Assembly: GCA_013368375.1 (NCBI GenBank) | Contig: JAACJP010000001.1 | Span: 2,480,001-2,544,000 of the forward strand | Direction of reading: 5' to 3' | Length of the DNA stretch: 64,000 nucleotides | Source of the DNA: Tricholomella constricta | Lineage: Eukaryota; Basidiomycota; Agaricomycetes; Agaricales; Lyophyllaceae | Position numbers and translations under genes: made by a program | Notes under the pieces: model-generated | The model's database searches: none | Told to the model about the DNA's origin: nothing | What the model saw: the letters and a program-made list of their open reading frames with translations, nothing else | Part shown: positions 27,606-38,323 of the stretch, piece after piece | Layout: each line of letters starts with the position of its first letter | Position numbering within the stretch: position 1 is the first letter of the stretch

Positions 27606-28627
27606 CATTGATCTTGTTGTTGCATCGCGAATTCACACTGCGTCATCCTCGATGATGTGCGGGAAACATCCGGACAACCTCACTGAATCTCCCGCCGTCC
27701 AGTACTCGCTAGCCGTAATCGGCGGCACCTCGAAGCTTTCTTGGTAGCAGCGTGCATGATAGCCCTGCCTAACATTGACAAATTTTATTTATCCAGGCTT
27801 GGACGGAAATGTTGTTGTTTTGACTAATTTTCTTATTTCTTATATGGGGTTGGGGGTTGCTGAAGTCTTGCTTATGTATACCTTATGTAGCATAGAAAAA
27901 TTTGCACTAGGATAGAACAGAGTGTCGTAGGGGAGAGCGTCAGATACGGGCGGAAGGGTTCACGTCGGAGGCAGATATCGATAAACGCCGCAATTTTCCA
28001 ACCACGGGCTTGGATCTGCGCGCCTTGGTCCGTCGATTCCTTCTTGATAAGGTCCTTGAGCTCCTGTGGAGATGGCTCGGAGATGAAACTGCAGCGGATG
28101 GAATCTGCTGTTGATGGTGATTGAGGTGTCATTTAAGAAACCTTTTGACATTGTGAAATGCACAATCAGTAAAACACGTTTCATGGACGGCTACGATGGT
28201 TGTTTATGAGGAGTCAATGAAATGAGTACCAGAGTTGGTGTGCATAAGAGAGTCAAGGCCATGATTACTGGGAAGAGCGTCAATATGAGAAGGCGGATGG
28301 TTTTTCGGAGGGCTCCCAGCCAGTTTTTGATAGATCGAGAGGGTAAAGCGCAGGGAGGTCATTTTTATTTACCTGATTGGATTTTCTGAGAACAGTAGCA
28401 GCCGATGGAGCGCTGATCGGTTTGATAGTGGACGGTGTAGGCAACTTTTTCTTCTACGACCTCGCTCTGCAGGTTGAAAAGACCACAGGGAAACGGTGGC
28501 TCACTAGCGCTCAGCGCTCATACCTCGCACATAGTTAATAGATTTCTAAAATATTGGATTACATGTTATCCTTGTCGTATATTCCAATGATGGAGTGCGG
28601 GTATACTCCTCGGGCACGAACACTGGG
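27606..28627. other. Intergenic, with a possible small minus-strand gene
   Basis: A minus-strand frame at 27872-28132 (MTPQSPSTADSIRCSFISEP, then ELKDLIKKESTDQGAQIQ) and an overlapping one to 28184 are open, but I recognise no domain and cannot find convincing partner exons. The sequence between about 28200 and 28500 has splice-like signals on the minus strand. Treat as unassigned. Confidence 0.35.
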
Positions 28628-29392
28628 TCATAGATTTGCCTTAGGAGGGGATGGTTGCATCTTGATGTGTACACCGGACGAAACAAGGCGATGATGGGTG
28701 GCGTTCCAGATCTGCTTTGGAGTCAAGCCTTGTACCTGGGATAAATTGACATTGGGACCCACCTCAGTTCTAGCAGAGTGGGCGCGGGCGCCTAGAGTCA
28801 TTGTAGTGTTTACGAGACGCAGTTTGTCTCCCCTGCAATCATGATCATTCGACATCTAAGGGGCGTGAAGAGGAAGCTTTAGACTCACAAGCCTGCAGGA
28901 GAATGGTATACAACGTTTAGTGACTGCGAGACGCTTCCATATAGCTCGCCCGTGTTCGTCATGCGCAGGGCCATGAGAGCCATGGATGAACACCTGATAA
29001 ACTGTCAAACATTGTCGCCTCCCTAGCTAAGAGAGAACAACGAACACGTCAATAAGGAATGCAGAGCATCCCCCATGGATGTTTCCGCCACCATTGATCA
29101 TATCTGTTGAAATTCACGATGTAAGTATCGCCATACAGGAGTCCATGATCTTCTTACCTTCGTCGACTGTCAGCTCACACACCACTCTACCCTCCAACCT
29201 TGATGGTTCCTCTAACTTCTTGTCTACAGACACCTCTGTAACGACCATTCTTTTCGTGATCGACTCGCCAAAGATAGGCCCAGTCACACCCTCTATGTGA
29301 TGCGCGTAGAACATGCTCGTGTTGGCCACAGCAGCCTTGACATGTTTTGGGGCGTTCCCCGAGATCTGTTCGATGACTTCGTCCTCGGTCAT
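28628..29392 (-). CDS. Hotdog-fold thioesterase (PaaI/ACOT13-like)
   Basis: Exons 29158-29392, 29046-29103, 28889-28993 and 28628-28832 join in frame to 200 aa. These enzymes hydrolyse acyl-CoA or related thioesters as homotetramers. Seen: VVTEVSVDKKLEEPSRLEGR and VVCELTV (first strands), MINGGGNIHGGCSAFLIDVC (the hotdog helix with the conserved G-N-x-H-G-G catalytic turn), SSMALMALRM, SQSLNVVYHSPAGLGDKLRL and SSGVHIKMQPSPPKANL (last strands). Each splice junction restores the consensus, for example LIDV|CSS and GL|GDKL. Start at the first ATG, MTEDEVIEQ. The upstream flank faces the AlkB-like gene in a divergent arrangement (about 300 bp between starts). Substrate unknown. Confidence 0.87.
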
Positions 29393-29689
29393 TTCTGCGC
29401 GCAGTGAAGAGGGCCTGTAGCTGAAGGCAGAGGACTAGCAGATTTATATGCACAAGGTAATTTATGCATGGCGGCCCGGTCCGGTGTGCGAGGAAGCCGG
29501 AGGCGAGAATATCACGGATCAGCGACAAGTGGCTGTGCACTCTTACAAAACTGCTTTCAACGTCAATTTGACGTCCTTCATTGACTTTCTGACCTCCCGG
29601 TCATCCACTGTCATTGTAGTCTTCTTGTCTTATACCCCAGACTGATATTTTATTGTTTCTCTGGTGCGCAACCTCCAATTGCAGAACAT

Positions 29690-30751
29690 GTGGCAACTAT
29701 ATCATCGTTGCCCAGGATGCCCCAGCTTTCGGTGACCACGACAAGTATTACCGGGCAAGCCAAGCGCAAACGAGATCCAGAAGGAACCCCTGAGCTCATT
29801 CCAATACACCTGACCCACAGTCCTCGCAAACGCCCCCACTTGACTCTTACGGTTACCATTCCTTCCTCGTCGGATGTTACAGTGCCAGCAGAATCCAAGG
29901 ATGACTATAATCTCACCACTTCACCCATGTCAGGACTCTCAGAGCCTGATTCTCTATTCGACGAGCCCACCACCTTGAGCTCCCCAAGATTGCTGATGCA
30001 TTCTTCCTCATGCCTTCAACTTACCCCGGCCCTCTTAACAGCCCCACTTATCCGCGGCCTCTTCTTTACGCCGACATTGCAACTTCCCGAGGCAATTGCA
30101 GATAGCGTCACGCGCTACTGCCTTGATACATTTTTCCAGAAGCAAGGCGTGAACCAGGTGATGCTCTTTGGGCGCTTTAGAGCACCCCAATCACCTTCAT
30201 TGGAGAGCGTGGCCTCTCCCTTTTCATCCTCGACCGGACTTCCCCCTGTACTACTTGACCTGCTTTCTGAACTGGAGACGATGCTGCTTCCCACTCTCCC
30301 ACCCGAGACACATGCGCTTCTCTTCCCTCGCGTTCCCGCTCAAGCGCGCCAGGCCATTCTGAATCTGTACCAGCCTGGAGAAGGGATATCGCCCCACGTT
30401 GATCTCCTCCGGCGGTTTGGGGACGGTATTATCGGAGTTAGCCTCGGGAGTGGATGCGTCATGCAGTTCGTCAAGGTGGGAGCGAATGGCGGGGCACATT
30501 CGCCGGGCAATGAACCGAATGAAAGAAAGAGTGTCTATCTCCCTGAGCGCAGTGTGATTGTTTTATCTGAGGACGCACGTTACGGATGGACCCACGGCAT
30601 CGGGAGTCACACGCAGGACTACGTGGCTTCGCATGATACGGGTGTTGGAGACACTACTGGGAAGTGGATTGCACGAGGTGTGCGTTTAAGTATCACCTTT
30701 CGATGGCTTCTCCCTGGAGCAGATGTCGTCGGAGACCCGGCTTTCCCGTAG
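29690..30751 (+). CDS. AlkB-like 2-oxoglutarate/Fe(II) dioxygenase
   Basis: A single-exon gene of 353 aa. AlkB-family enzymes oxidatively remove methyl or other alkyl groups from nucleic acids or proteins using Fe(II), O2 and 2-oxoglutarate. The iron triad is visible as H236-V-D238 in SPHVDLLRRF and H302 in YGWTHGIG; the 2-oxoglutarate arginines are R332 and R338 in RGVRLSITFRWLLPG. The preceding YQPGEGISPH and GVSLGSGCVMQFV also match the fold. The first ~130 residues are Ser/Pro-rich with basic runs (AKRKRDPEG, RKRPHLTLT) that could act as a nuclear signal, and are probably disordered. The overall pattern is closer to fungal ALKBH-like proteins than to bacterial AlkB. Start chosen at the first ATG; a later in-frame ATG at residue 9 is equally possible. 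Confidence 0.88.
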   Translation: MATISSLPRMPQLSVTTTSITGQAKRKRDPEGTPELIPIHLTHSPRKRPHLTLTVTIPSSSDVTVPAESKDDYNLTTSPMSGLSEPDSLFDEPTTLSSPRLLMHSSSCLQLTPALLTAPLIRGLFFTPTLQLPEAIADSVTRYCLDTFFQKQGVNQVMLFGRFRAPQSPSLESVASPFSSSTGLPPVLLDLLSELETMLLPTLPPETHALLFPRVPAQARQAILNLYQPGEGISPHVDLLRRFGDGIIGVSLGSGCVMQFVKVGANGGAHSPGNEPNERKSVYLPERSVIVLSEDARYGWTHGIGSHTQDYVASHDTGVGDTTGKWIARGVRLSITFRWLLPGADVVGDPAFP

Positions 30752-31097
30752 AAGACGTTTAAACTAACATAGCCACTGTCCCTTAACAAGTTCTCACTAT
30801 CGCATGCGTCTCGAAAGGATAGATGCTAGATCGCGTGTTTTATCAAATAGATGAACCTTGAAAGTTGCCATCCTTGGAAATATGACAGTGTCGAGACCGA
30901 AGTTCTATTCGTGAATAGCGTGTATGGCGGATGAAGGCGGTTCTAGTAGACGAATCTTCTCCTTTTCGACATCGTCTGCGCCCGATGAAGGATGATCATG
31001 TCGTATCCAGTAGATGTACTGTGACGGTCGCCTCCTGTTATTAATATCATACAATCCTGAATCGTTCTGCTCTCCACAAAGATCGCGCCCATGAAGA
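30752..31097. other. Convergent intergenic region (AlkB-like / NEDD8)
   Basis: Contains the 3' flanks of two convergent genes. Short frames only; no repeat seen. Confidence 0.5.
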
Positions 31098-31568
31098 TCA
31101 CTGCCCACCACGCAGTGCGAGAACCAGATGCAGCACGGCGCCTGCCGTGACATTCAGCTCTTTCGCGGTCTTGTCATCTTGCCTGAAACGGCGAATTCTG
31201 ATTAGATCGGTAGAAACGGCACGAGAGCGTATGAGCACACACATTTGCTTTCCAAGAAAAATCAACCGTTGCTGTTGTGGTGGGACACCCGCCTGCTCCT
31301 CCACCTTCTCTTTTATCCGTGAAATCTGTGCAAGTTGTTATCGTCAACGTCCGCTCGTGGCCTGAAATCATAATGTCACAGACCTTATCATCAGGGTCGA
31401 TGTCGAGTTCAATCTGATCAAAGAGGATGATGGTTAAGCTTAAATGACGCCTTGCAGAATTGGATGTACCTCTTTGCCTGTGAGAGTCTGTTCCAGAGAC
31501 AGGTTAGACGTCCACGCGTTTTTTGCCATCGATGGGGAAGAATGACTTGCCTTGATTTTGATCAACAT
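31098..31568 (-). CDS. rub1: NEDD8/Rub1 ubiquitin-like modifier
   Basis: Exons 31551-31568, 31470-31487, 31384-31413, 31243-31325 and 31098-31182 join to 77 aa. NEDD8 is conjugated to cullins by Uba3-Ula1 and Ubc12, activating SCF-type ubiquitin ligases. Seen: [61 protein letters not shown] and [12 protein letters not shown]. The LRGG end is preceded by Ala at position 72 (ALRGG), the residue that separates NEDD8 from ubiquitin (Arg). Only one residue (Q) follows the mature GG. Three exons are 18, 18 and 30 nt, and the first intron has a GC donor (GCAAGT). Because the exons are so small, automated annotation may miss the start. No ribosomal fusion partner seen. Confidence 0.93.
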
Positions 31569-32102
31569 CGCAGGGTCTGGTGGGCAGGAGGTTCAAATGT
31601 ATTCCAAACGCGTCGGATGAAGGAAACGATTGGACGGAGGTGGATGGGAGCTGCAGGTCCTTTGCGAGTAAAGGCCGAATATAGTAGCGCAAGTTGTTAC
31701 AAAGAAAATGTCACGATCGGAAGGCGGGTGCGTGACTTGACTCTGGACTGCATCTTCAACAAGTTCAACACCACGCCACACCTTGCTTCATCTCTTTCTC
31801 GTTACGTATATCCACGAATCTATCGCTGGTGGCTTATGTCTCTCAAAAATCTTGGGATGCATGTGACGAAGCACGTTGACTCAAGGCTCATCCCGCTTCG
31901 CCTGCTTATCTTGACTAGAGCTCGGCTGTTCAAAATCACCGGTATTGCAGCGAGCTGCGTCATGGGAATCGCGTTGTACATCTATTTTTCACACTTTGGT
32001 CACGGTCGTCCGCCCTGTCAGAAATTGGTGGGTAGATACGTGGACATTAAAAAAAATGCGCCTCGAAACTGCATCATCTGTGATAGTACCATTTGTCGTC
32101 AA

Positions 32103-32548
32103 TCAGGCCGTATATCCTGCACAGGCGTCGCCTAGGCCCAACTGATCATCAAGGGTCAGACACATCCTGCATCGAAAGTTCAGAACCTTACCTTGACCTC
32201 GATAAACGTCTTACTATCCTCGAGGAACGTGGTATATGGGTCATTGAATCTGCATCGCTTCCGAATTGGAAGGTTTGACAGTCCTTCTGAGACTAAATGG
32301 CTACTTAATCTACATCCCGCAAATTGACTATCTGGAGGTATGCCGGGTGGGAATGGATATATATCCAGTTGCATCTCGCAGAGGGGATCCGGGCCGCCGC
32401 GTCCCGCGACGAGTAACTGATCATTCGAAAGCCACTTGAACTTAGGCGCCTCATTCCAGCACCTGACATGATCTTGCTCAACTCGATCTTGAGTGACCTT
32501 TCTTCCATTTCCTCGCGCTCCTGACGCATATAAAAGAGACAGCACCAC
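32103..32548 (-). CDS. Unassigned small protein (weak)
   Basis: A minus-strand frame from ATG at 32548 (MVLSLLYASGARGNGRK, then CWNEAPKFKWLSNDQLLVAG and PYTTFLEDSKTFIEV) can be joined through a GT-AG intron (donor about 32195, acceptor about 32145) to a short last exon ending GLGDACAGYTA at 32103. The protein-like composition and the splice signals support a gene, but upstream exons may exist (another minus-strand frame reaches 32793) and I recognise no domain. The overlapping 227-codon plus-strand frame at 31452-32135 is probably chance because it runs antisense through NEDD8 exons. Confidence 0.3.
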
Positions 32549-32793
32549 TTCATACAGCTATAAACGACCTTTTTCCGCTGAATTTTCACCATCTTTCGAG
32601 GACTGATTTGATGTCTTCGTAAGTTCTTCTTTTTTTCGTGTGGTGGGTACATATTGCCAAGGCTCTCATCAGCAGGTGTGCTTATGCTTGCGGTCGCATA
32701 CACATAAAGACCGTTATCAAAGGACCCTGTCTCTCCCGAGTACATTGACAGATGGGGGCGAAGGCGAGCAAACCGAACCAGGAGAAATTGCAC

Positions 32794-33391
32794 GAATCAT
32801 CTACATCCATCAATCTGTGACCTCATCTTTGCGAGGCTTATTTCCCCCAGGTTTAGGAATTTTCTCAAGGCTGACTGTAGCGCTGGCTTCCAAGCCCCTC
32901 TCACAACTCCCCAGTGAGAAATGCGCCGAGGTTTTCCCGCTGTTTTTCATGTCACCTTCACCTTCACAAGAGTCTAGCCTGACTGGAGCCTCAAGGTGGC
33001 GGTTTCGGGGCCACATTCATGCGTTGAATTGACTGTTCGCACCCGTGAGCTCACATGTTCAATTGACTGACGGTAGAGTTTCGGGGAAGCGCGCTTCTTC
33101 AGCCCCCCATGGTCGCGTCCGCGTCTGCAAGTACGTTCTTCCCTTGATCGATTACCCCATGGTCAATTTTTATACCGTGCCTAATTTCGGCAACCTGGCA
33201 GAGCCAATAAGCAGCTCTCCTACGGCGTATCTCTGGAGGAATAACGAGTCCAAGGGTTTTGCTGTTTCCCCACACCGGGCATGCACTTATAAGGCATTCG
33301 GGGATGCCTGTCAAGGGCTTCTTTATCCCCCTTTCTTGCGGACTCTTCTTCCTCGTTCTTTGTGTCCTGGCTTTGGACCTTCGACGAACCG
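32794..33391. other. 5' flank of the sugar transporter gene
   Basis: No gene seen. The stretch is pyrimidine-rich just before the transporter ATG, as is common for fungal promoters and leaders. Confidence 0.45.
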
Positions 33392-35589
33392 ATGGCGACT
33401 AATGAACCCACGACCGAGAAGGAACAGCCAGCTGCGCGGGACCTTGCTGATCCTATTGTGACGCGCCTGGCCGAGCAGGACGATACGCCATGGTATAGGA
33501 AGCCGAATTTGCGCCTGTTGTACCTCCTCATGTTCCCGACATGTCTCGGTGTAGAGATGACCAGCGGGTGTGTGGCGTTAAACGTCGCTTTAGGCCGATT
33601 GCTTACTTTCAATCACAGTTTCGATTCTTCAATGATGAACGGTCTCCAGGCGGTGGACTCCTGGGATAAATGTAGGTGGTGCTCGTATCGATCAACTTCT
33701 TGATGCTGAATACAACTGCAGTCTTCCACACACCACGCTCCACCCTACTCGGCCTTATGTCGGCTATGTACTCCTTGGGCGGCATTGTTGCGCTCCCCTT
33801 GGTCCCGGTGATCACTGACCGCCTTGGTCGACGCCATGCAATCGCCTTTGGGAGTGTGCTCATGATAATTGGTGCTGCGATCCAGACTTCGTCCCAGAAC
33901 TGTGTGTAGATCTCTGATATCGTGAAAAAAGAGGACGCTGATAAACCTTTTGCCATAAGATGCCCAGTTCGTTATTTCCCGTTTGATTATCGGCATGGGT
34001 ATTCCGTTCGCCATTGTCGCTGCCTCGTCCCTCATTGGAGGTATATCGTAATTCTCGCGGTTAAGAGGCATGTAACTGATGTTTCCCGGTTGCGTATAGA
34101 ACTATCACATCCCAAGGAGCGTGGTATCATGGGATCATTGTTCAATGCTTGCTATTTCATCGGTAAGCCACCTCATTTCCATCGATATGTAACTTCAATT
34201 CAAAGCATTCGCGAACACTAGGTGCCATTGTCGCCGCTGGCATTACGCTCGGTACTTTCAAGATGAAGAGTGACTGGGGCTGGCGTATCCCGTCGATATT
34301 GCAGATCGTGCCTAGCGTACTGCAGATCACGTTTGTCTACCTCATGCCCGAATCGCCACGGTGGCTGATTTCGAAGGGACGCGGTGACCAGGCGATGGCA
34401 GTCTTGGTCAAATACCACGCAGAGGGCGATGTGAACTCGGAGTTTGTAAAGGCTGAGTATGTGCAGATCGAGAAGACTCTTGAGCTCGAAAAGGAGACCG
34501 CGAAGGGCGGATGGCTCCAGCTCGTTTCGACGCCGGGAATGCGTAGGCGTTTGATGATCGGGGCTTTCCTCGGCCTTGCTACGCAGTGGAGTGGAAACGG
34601 TCTTATATCGTGCGTGGTCCCTCATTTGCTTTGCGTATTCATTCTGATCCACCATGCATTCTAGGTACTTTTTGGCGCGTATCCTGGACAATGTCGGTGT
34701 AAAGGACAATCATACCAAAAACGTGATCAACTTGGGCAACACCTGCTGGGGATTCTTCAACGCCACGATTTTTGCGCTCACCGTCTCACGTTTCAAGCGT
34801 CGAACCATGTATCTCGTGCGGCAATTATATCTTTGTTGTGACGCGATTTCTGGCTCACTAATAATGCCAGATTTGCACAATTTCCCTTCTATCAATTTTC
34901 ACTGGTTGGACAATCGCGAGTGCCCGTTACGCCTTGACACAAAGTCAGGCCTCATCTCGCGCCGTGATTGCGTAAGTGGATCAGGGCTCACTTAAGGACA
35001 CTCCAGAAGGCTAATTAACTTGACTTCAATAGTTTAATCTTCCTGTACAGCCCGTGTTACAATGTGGCCTACAATGCTCTCACATACAGTAAGGTCCTCC
35101 ATAGCACTGTCCATGTCGTTGCTAAATTACGCGCCCTTAGCGTTCTTGGTCGAGGTCTTCCCCTTCCAAGTCCGTGCGAAGGGTATCACCATTTTCCAAT
35201 GGTTCGGTCGTATGGCTGGTTTCTTCAACCAGTTCGTCAATCCGATCGGCATTAGAAATTCAGGTGCGTAGATCCTCTTGTCAGTCGGGAGGTGCTCAAC
35301 CGAGCCGGTAATCCAGGATGGAAATTCTACATCAGTTATTGCTGCTTCCTCCTCTTCGAGGTCGTATTCGTGTTCTTCCTCTTCCCCGAGACGCACGGCC
35401 GTTCATTGGAGGAATTGGCGTTCCGTAAGTGGTTTTTCAATTTTATTTCTCCACCACTTAATGACGTCTGATGGACGTGACCTTGTAGTGTACGAGGACG
35501 ACAAGGTTCTTGAGCAACAGAAGCGGGTGGAGGAGGAGATTCGCATGGAGGAGAACCCGGATCGGAAAGATAGAGCTTCAAGTTCATGA
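33392..35589 (+). CDS. MFS sugar transporter (hexose/lactose-permease type)
   Basis: A 12-helix plasma-membrane proton/sugar symporter family member with about nine short introns. Seen in order: WYRKPNLRLLYLLMFPTCLG, FHTPRSTLLGLMSAMYSLGG, ITDRLGRRHAIAFGS (the loop 2-3 GRR signature), SRLIIGMGIPFAIVAASSLI, LSHPKERGIMGSLFNACYFI, YLMPESPRWLISKGR (PESPRW), LGLATQWSGNGLISYFLARI, IFLYSPCYNVAYNALTYTFL, VEVFPFQVRAKGITIFQWFG, FNQFVNPIGIRNSGWKFYIS, and FLFPETHGRSLEELAFLYED (PETHG signature). The downstream tail is charged. All exon joins restore the consensus. I chose ATG 33392 (MATNEPTTEKEQ). A frame shift apparent near 35090 is explained by an intron (donor in LTY, acceptor before FLVEVF). Substrate not determinable from sequence. 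Confidence 0.9.
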
Positions 35590-36141
35590 GCCTTTGTAAC
35601 ATTGTCGCTGTCTCTCATACAGGCCCACGACTCTCTACGTAGAATACCTGTAACCTCCTCCACGTACGACTCAATTATTATTTTTCTGCATCCAGAATTG
35701 ACTGTGTACGGCGAACGATAATCGGGCTTGTAAAAACTTGTGTAACTTAGAAGATTTGTCTTGTTCCTTGAAGATACTTGTGGTTGCTTCAACTTCCACT
35801 GTAATCAGCAATCTGAGGCGAAAGTGGTGTACCAACTTGGAGAACGGGTGGTTACGATTCAAGCCGACATTATCTGACATACAGACCTCCGAGCGATGCA
35901 GCATTCTAAATCATTTTGTCCTCAGTTACACCAAATCGCATTCTCCATACACACTGCGTTATCAATCCCCCTCCCGTGGATTGTCGACGTCACGCTTGAC
36001 AGTTAAGTATGCACAACACGCTATGCCCACACCCACCGTATCATTCGACGAATGTGCAGCCATGATAGAAAACAATTTTAACAAGAAATCAAATATATGT
36101 AAAGAACTATCAGTGGGATTCAATCAATAGTCTTCAAGTCA
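35590..36141. other. Convergent intergenic region (MFS / SAP18)
   Basis: Two 3' flanks. Only short unsupported frames; no repeat seen. Confidence 0.5.
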
Positions 36142-37220
36142 TCAGTCATACCGTCTCCTTCTCGGTGGGCTGCGTGAACGAGATAAAGAACGCGAGGGAG
36201 AGCGCCGACCACCTCCTCGGCCACCTCGTCCACGGTCACCCCAGCCCCTGATGGGTGGCGAGTCGCCGCGTCGGGGAGGCGGAGCACGTCTGTCTGACCT
36301 GTCAAGATCCCTGTCCCGGTCCCGGTCCCTATCTCTGTCCCGCACAAAGTCCCCACCACCCCGACCACCCCGACCGCGTCCACCACCAGGTGCAGGTGGG
36401 TTCGAATCACCCCTCCAATGACCACCGCCCCGCCCAGCTCCAGCTCCAGGACCAGACGACGGCGCAATCGACCCATTCCACCCACCATCCCCGCCCCTCC
36501 CAGGCGGTCCCCCAGCACCAGCCCCAGCACCGCCGCTCCTCCATCCATTAGCCGCCGGCGCCGCACCCGCCGAGCCCTTGATAGAAATCTCGGTCGGGAC
36601 GGTGACGCTTTTCGGAAGCAACACGGCAACAAGGAGGTAATCACCCGGCACGAAGCGCAGCTCGTCGAGGGTTCGTTCCTCCCGCTCGCGCTCGGTGGGC
36701 TCCCGGGCCTCGTCTGCGTCCTCGCGCAGGCGCGGGGCAGTTACATTGAGCGAGCCGGGCTCGCCGAGGATGTCGCGCGAGTAGACCATGCCGAGATCTT
36801 TTTGGAGGAATCGGCCCTTGTTCCCCGAGTCCGCGTAGACGGTGCGGAAGGAGAAGCGAGCCAGGGGGTGCCGGTATTCGGGCATCAGAGGCGCGGTGTT
36901 GCGGAGAGTAGTCAGGACCTCGCGGAGTGTTGCGTCTTTCCTGAACAGGAACAGGATTTTTTTCTCAGCGTTTTCAAAAGGTTTGTTTAATGATTGTAGG
37001 CGCACCATGTGAACAGCTGCTGCTCGTCAGTAGTCGGCAGTGTGCTGTCTTCGAAGAGGCTCAACCGGTGGAAGCTCCCGATTTTTACAAAAGTCCTGAT
37101 GAGAAATGGTGCTGTCTAGAATGAATTCAGCACTTGACATTACTCGGTAGTGTATATCGAACCCACCTTTTCCCTTGAGACTATGGGTTGGCCAGCTGGG
37201 GCTGTCGTTTCGATGTCCAT
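36142..37220 (-). CDS. SAP18-domain protein with RGG/RS-rich tail
   Basis: Exons 37167-37220, 37006-37115 and 36142-36940 give 320 aa. SAP18 is a ubiquitin-like-fold subunit of the Sin3-HDAC corepressor and of the ASAP/PSAP splicing-linked complexes. The domain is complete: TAPFLIRTFVKIGSFHRLSL, FTWKDATLREVLTTLRNTAP, LARFSFRTVYADSGNKGRF, DLGMVYSRD and LRFVPGDYLLVAVLLP. After about residue 165 the chain is low-complexity: Gly/Arg-rich (GGRGRGGRGGGDF), an alternating Arg-Asp run, and a C-terminal Arg/Ser stretch (RRSPSRSLSRSRSPPRR). Animal SAP18 is about 150-170 aa and lacks such a tail, which looks like that of an RNA-binding splicing factor and supports a role in mRNA processing (inference). 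The open frame that starts MVRLQSLN at 37008 includes intron sequence and is not the true start. Confidence 0.9.
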
Positions 37221-37816
37221 GGTGGAAAGTGAGGAAGAAGGAAATGCTTATGTAAGCTCAACTTCGCTTGCGCCAGTCGTCTTGAACGCGCCGTGTCGAC
37301 TCGAATCGGACGGACGCCCAGAGGTTGCTTGAACCTCGAGTGCCAGGAATGTCGATGAACGTCGAAATTTGAACGTTCAGAACCCCCAGAACAGATGTAA
37401 TGGCTCTTATAGGACTTGAGCGAGTTTTTATGCTATACTGACACCCATAATTCCGGTGAGTGCAGTCTTTAGAAGTCCTGGTGACATCCATATACACTAA
37501 CACCGCCTGCATCCTCTAGCAGCATGATAGTGCACGACGTCTCTCAGTGCACCTTCGGCCTGTGTGATCTCACATTTACCCGCTCCCACCCCCTTGCTGA
37601 ACAAACTTGCTGGAAGCTAATCGCAATCGCGTTGGATTTGGAAGCGAAGCGTACAGAAATCGCTTCCACAAATCAGCCGCAGATAGGGGTCGAAGCTGCT
37701 TGACGGAACGTATTCACGTCGTCTTGTGTACATGGCGTCATTTAGCTCTGTTGCTGAAACCCTAACCTTTGTTGCGGATGAGATCAGAGGTCCCTCCTCT
37801 CTTCTCCACACCATCG
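37221..37816. other. Divergent promoter region (SAP18 / small hypothetical)
   Basis: About 600 bp between two divergent start codons. No coding support. I see no repeated motif. Confidence 0.45.
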
Positions 37817-38323
37817 ATGCCTCCTCAAGAATACTCTTTTCGCCTCCAGAAAGGTCCGCTCTTCGCATCTTCATCCACCGCACTGGGCTAACGCAACGTT
37901 CCTAAACCCGCAGGCATCGTCGGCGGCTTTGCGCCCCCGACCATTGATGTTATCCACACCGTCACCAAAGCCGCGACAAACCCCTCCCTCCTCATCGCTT
38001 CCGCCCTGCGCCCCTCCGGCACGTCTACGCTGCAGGACGCTGCACCCAAGAGCCTCGTCGCCGATCACGCGGATGCCACCACGCTCATCGAGGAACTACA
38101 TGGGATCCTGAAGGATCTGCCGATGGAGAAGCCGTCGGGGAGCGAGGACATCTACGGGCTCAACACGAGCATTGCGTGGGGGAGCGAGGATCTGGAGTGG
38201 TGTAATGGTGGGCCGCAGGGGTGTGGAGGTGGGAAGAGCGAGGTGCAGCCTACGGAGGAGCAGAAGGAAAAGTTTAGGCGGGCGGTGGAGATTGTGAATG
38301 AGCTGGTGGAGAAGGGCGCGTAA
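37817..38323 (+). CDS. Conserved fungal hypothetical protein, 148 aa
   Basis: Exons 37817-37853 (37 nt) and 37914-38323 give 148 aa. The intron has a good branch site (GCTAAC) shortly before its AG. The N-terminus reads MPPQEYSFRLQKGIVGGFAP followed by PTIDVIHTVTKAATNPSLLI. The middle contains TTLIEELHGILKDLPMEKP, then SEDIYGLNTSIAWGSEDLEW and the Cys-containing CNGGPQGCGGG, and ends QKEKFRRAVEIVNELVEKGA, a probable helix. I recall similar fungal proteins of unknown function sharing the EDIYGL and CNGGPQGC motifs; the Gly/Cys loop may bind a ligand or metal (guess). No signal peptide or membrane segment. Confidence 0.75.

Noticed and set aside
31098..31568. Polyubiquitin or a ubiquitin-ribosomal fusion
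   Set aside because: Single unit, ALRGG end and no fused ribosomal protein; fits NEDD8.
31452..32135. A 227-codon plus-strand open frame
   Set aside because: It runs antisense across the first two NEDD8 exons and shows no domain; the minus-strand signals explain the region better.
35080..35160. Apparent frame break in the MFS transporter
   Set aside because: A GT-AG intron between LTY and FLVEVF restores the family consensus.
36142..37008. SAP18 start at MVRLQSLN (37008)
   Set aside because: That stretch is intron sequence; exons at 37006-37115 and 37167-37220 supply the missing first strands of the domain.
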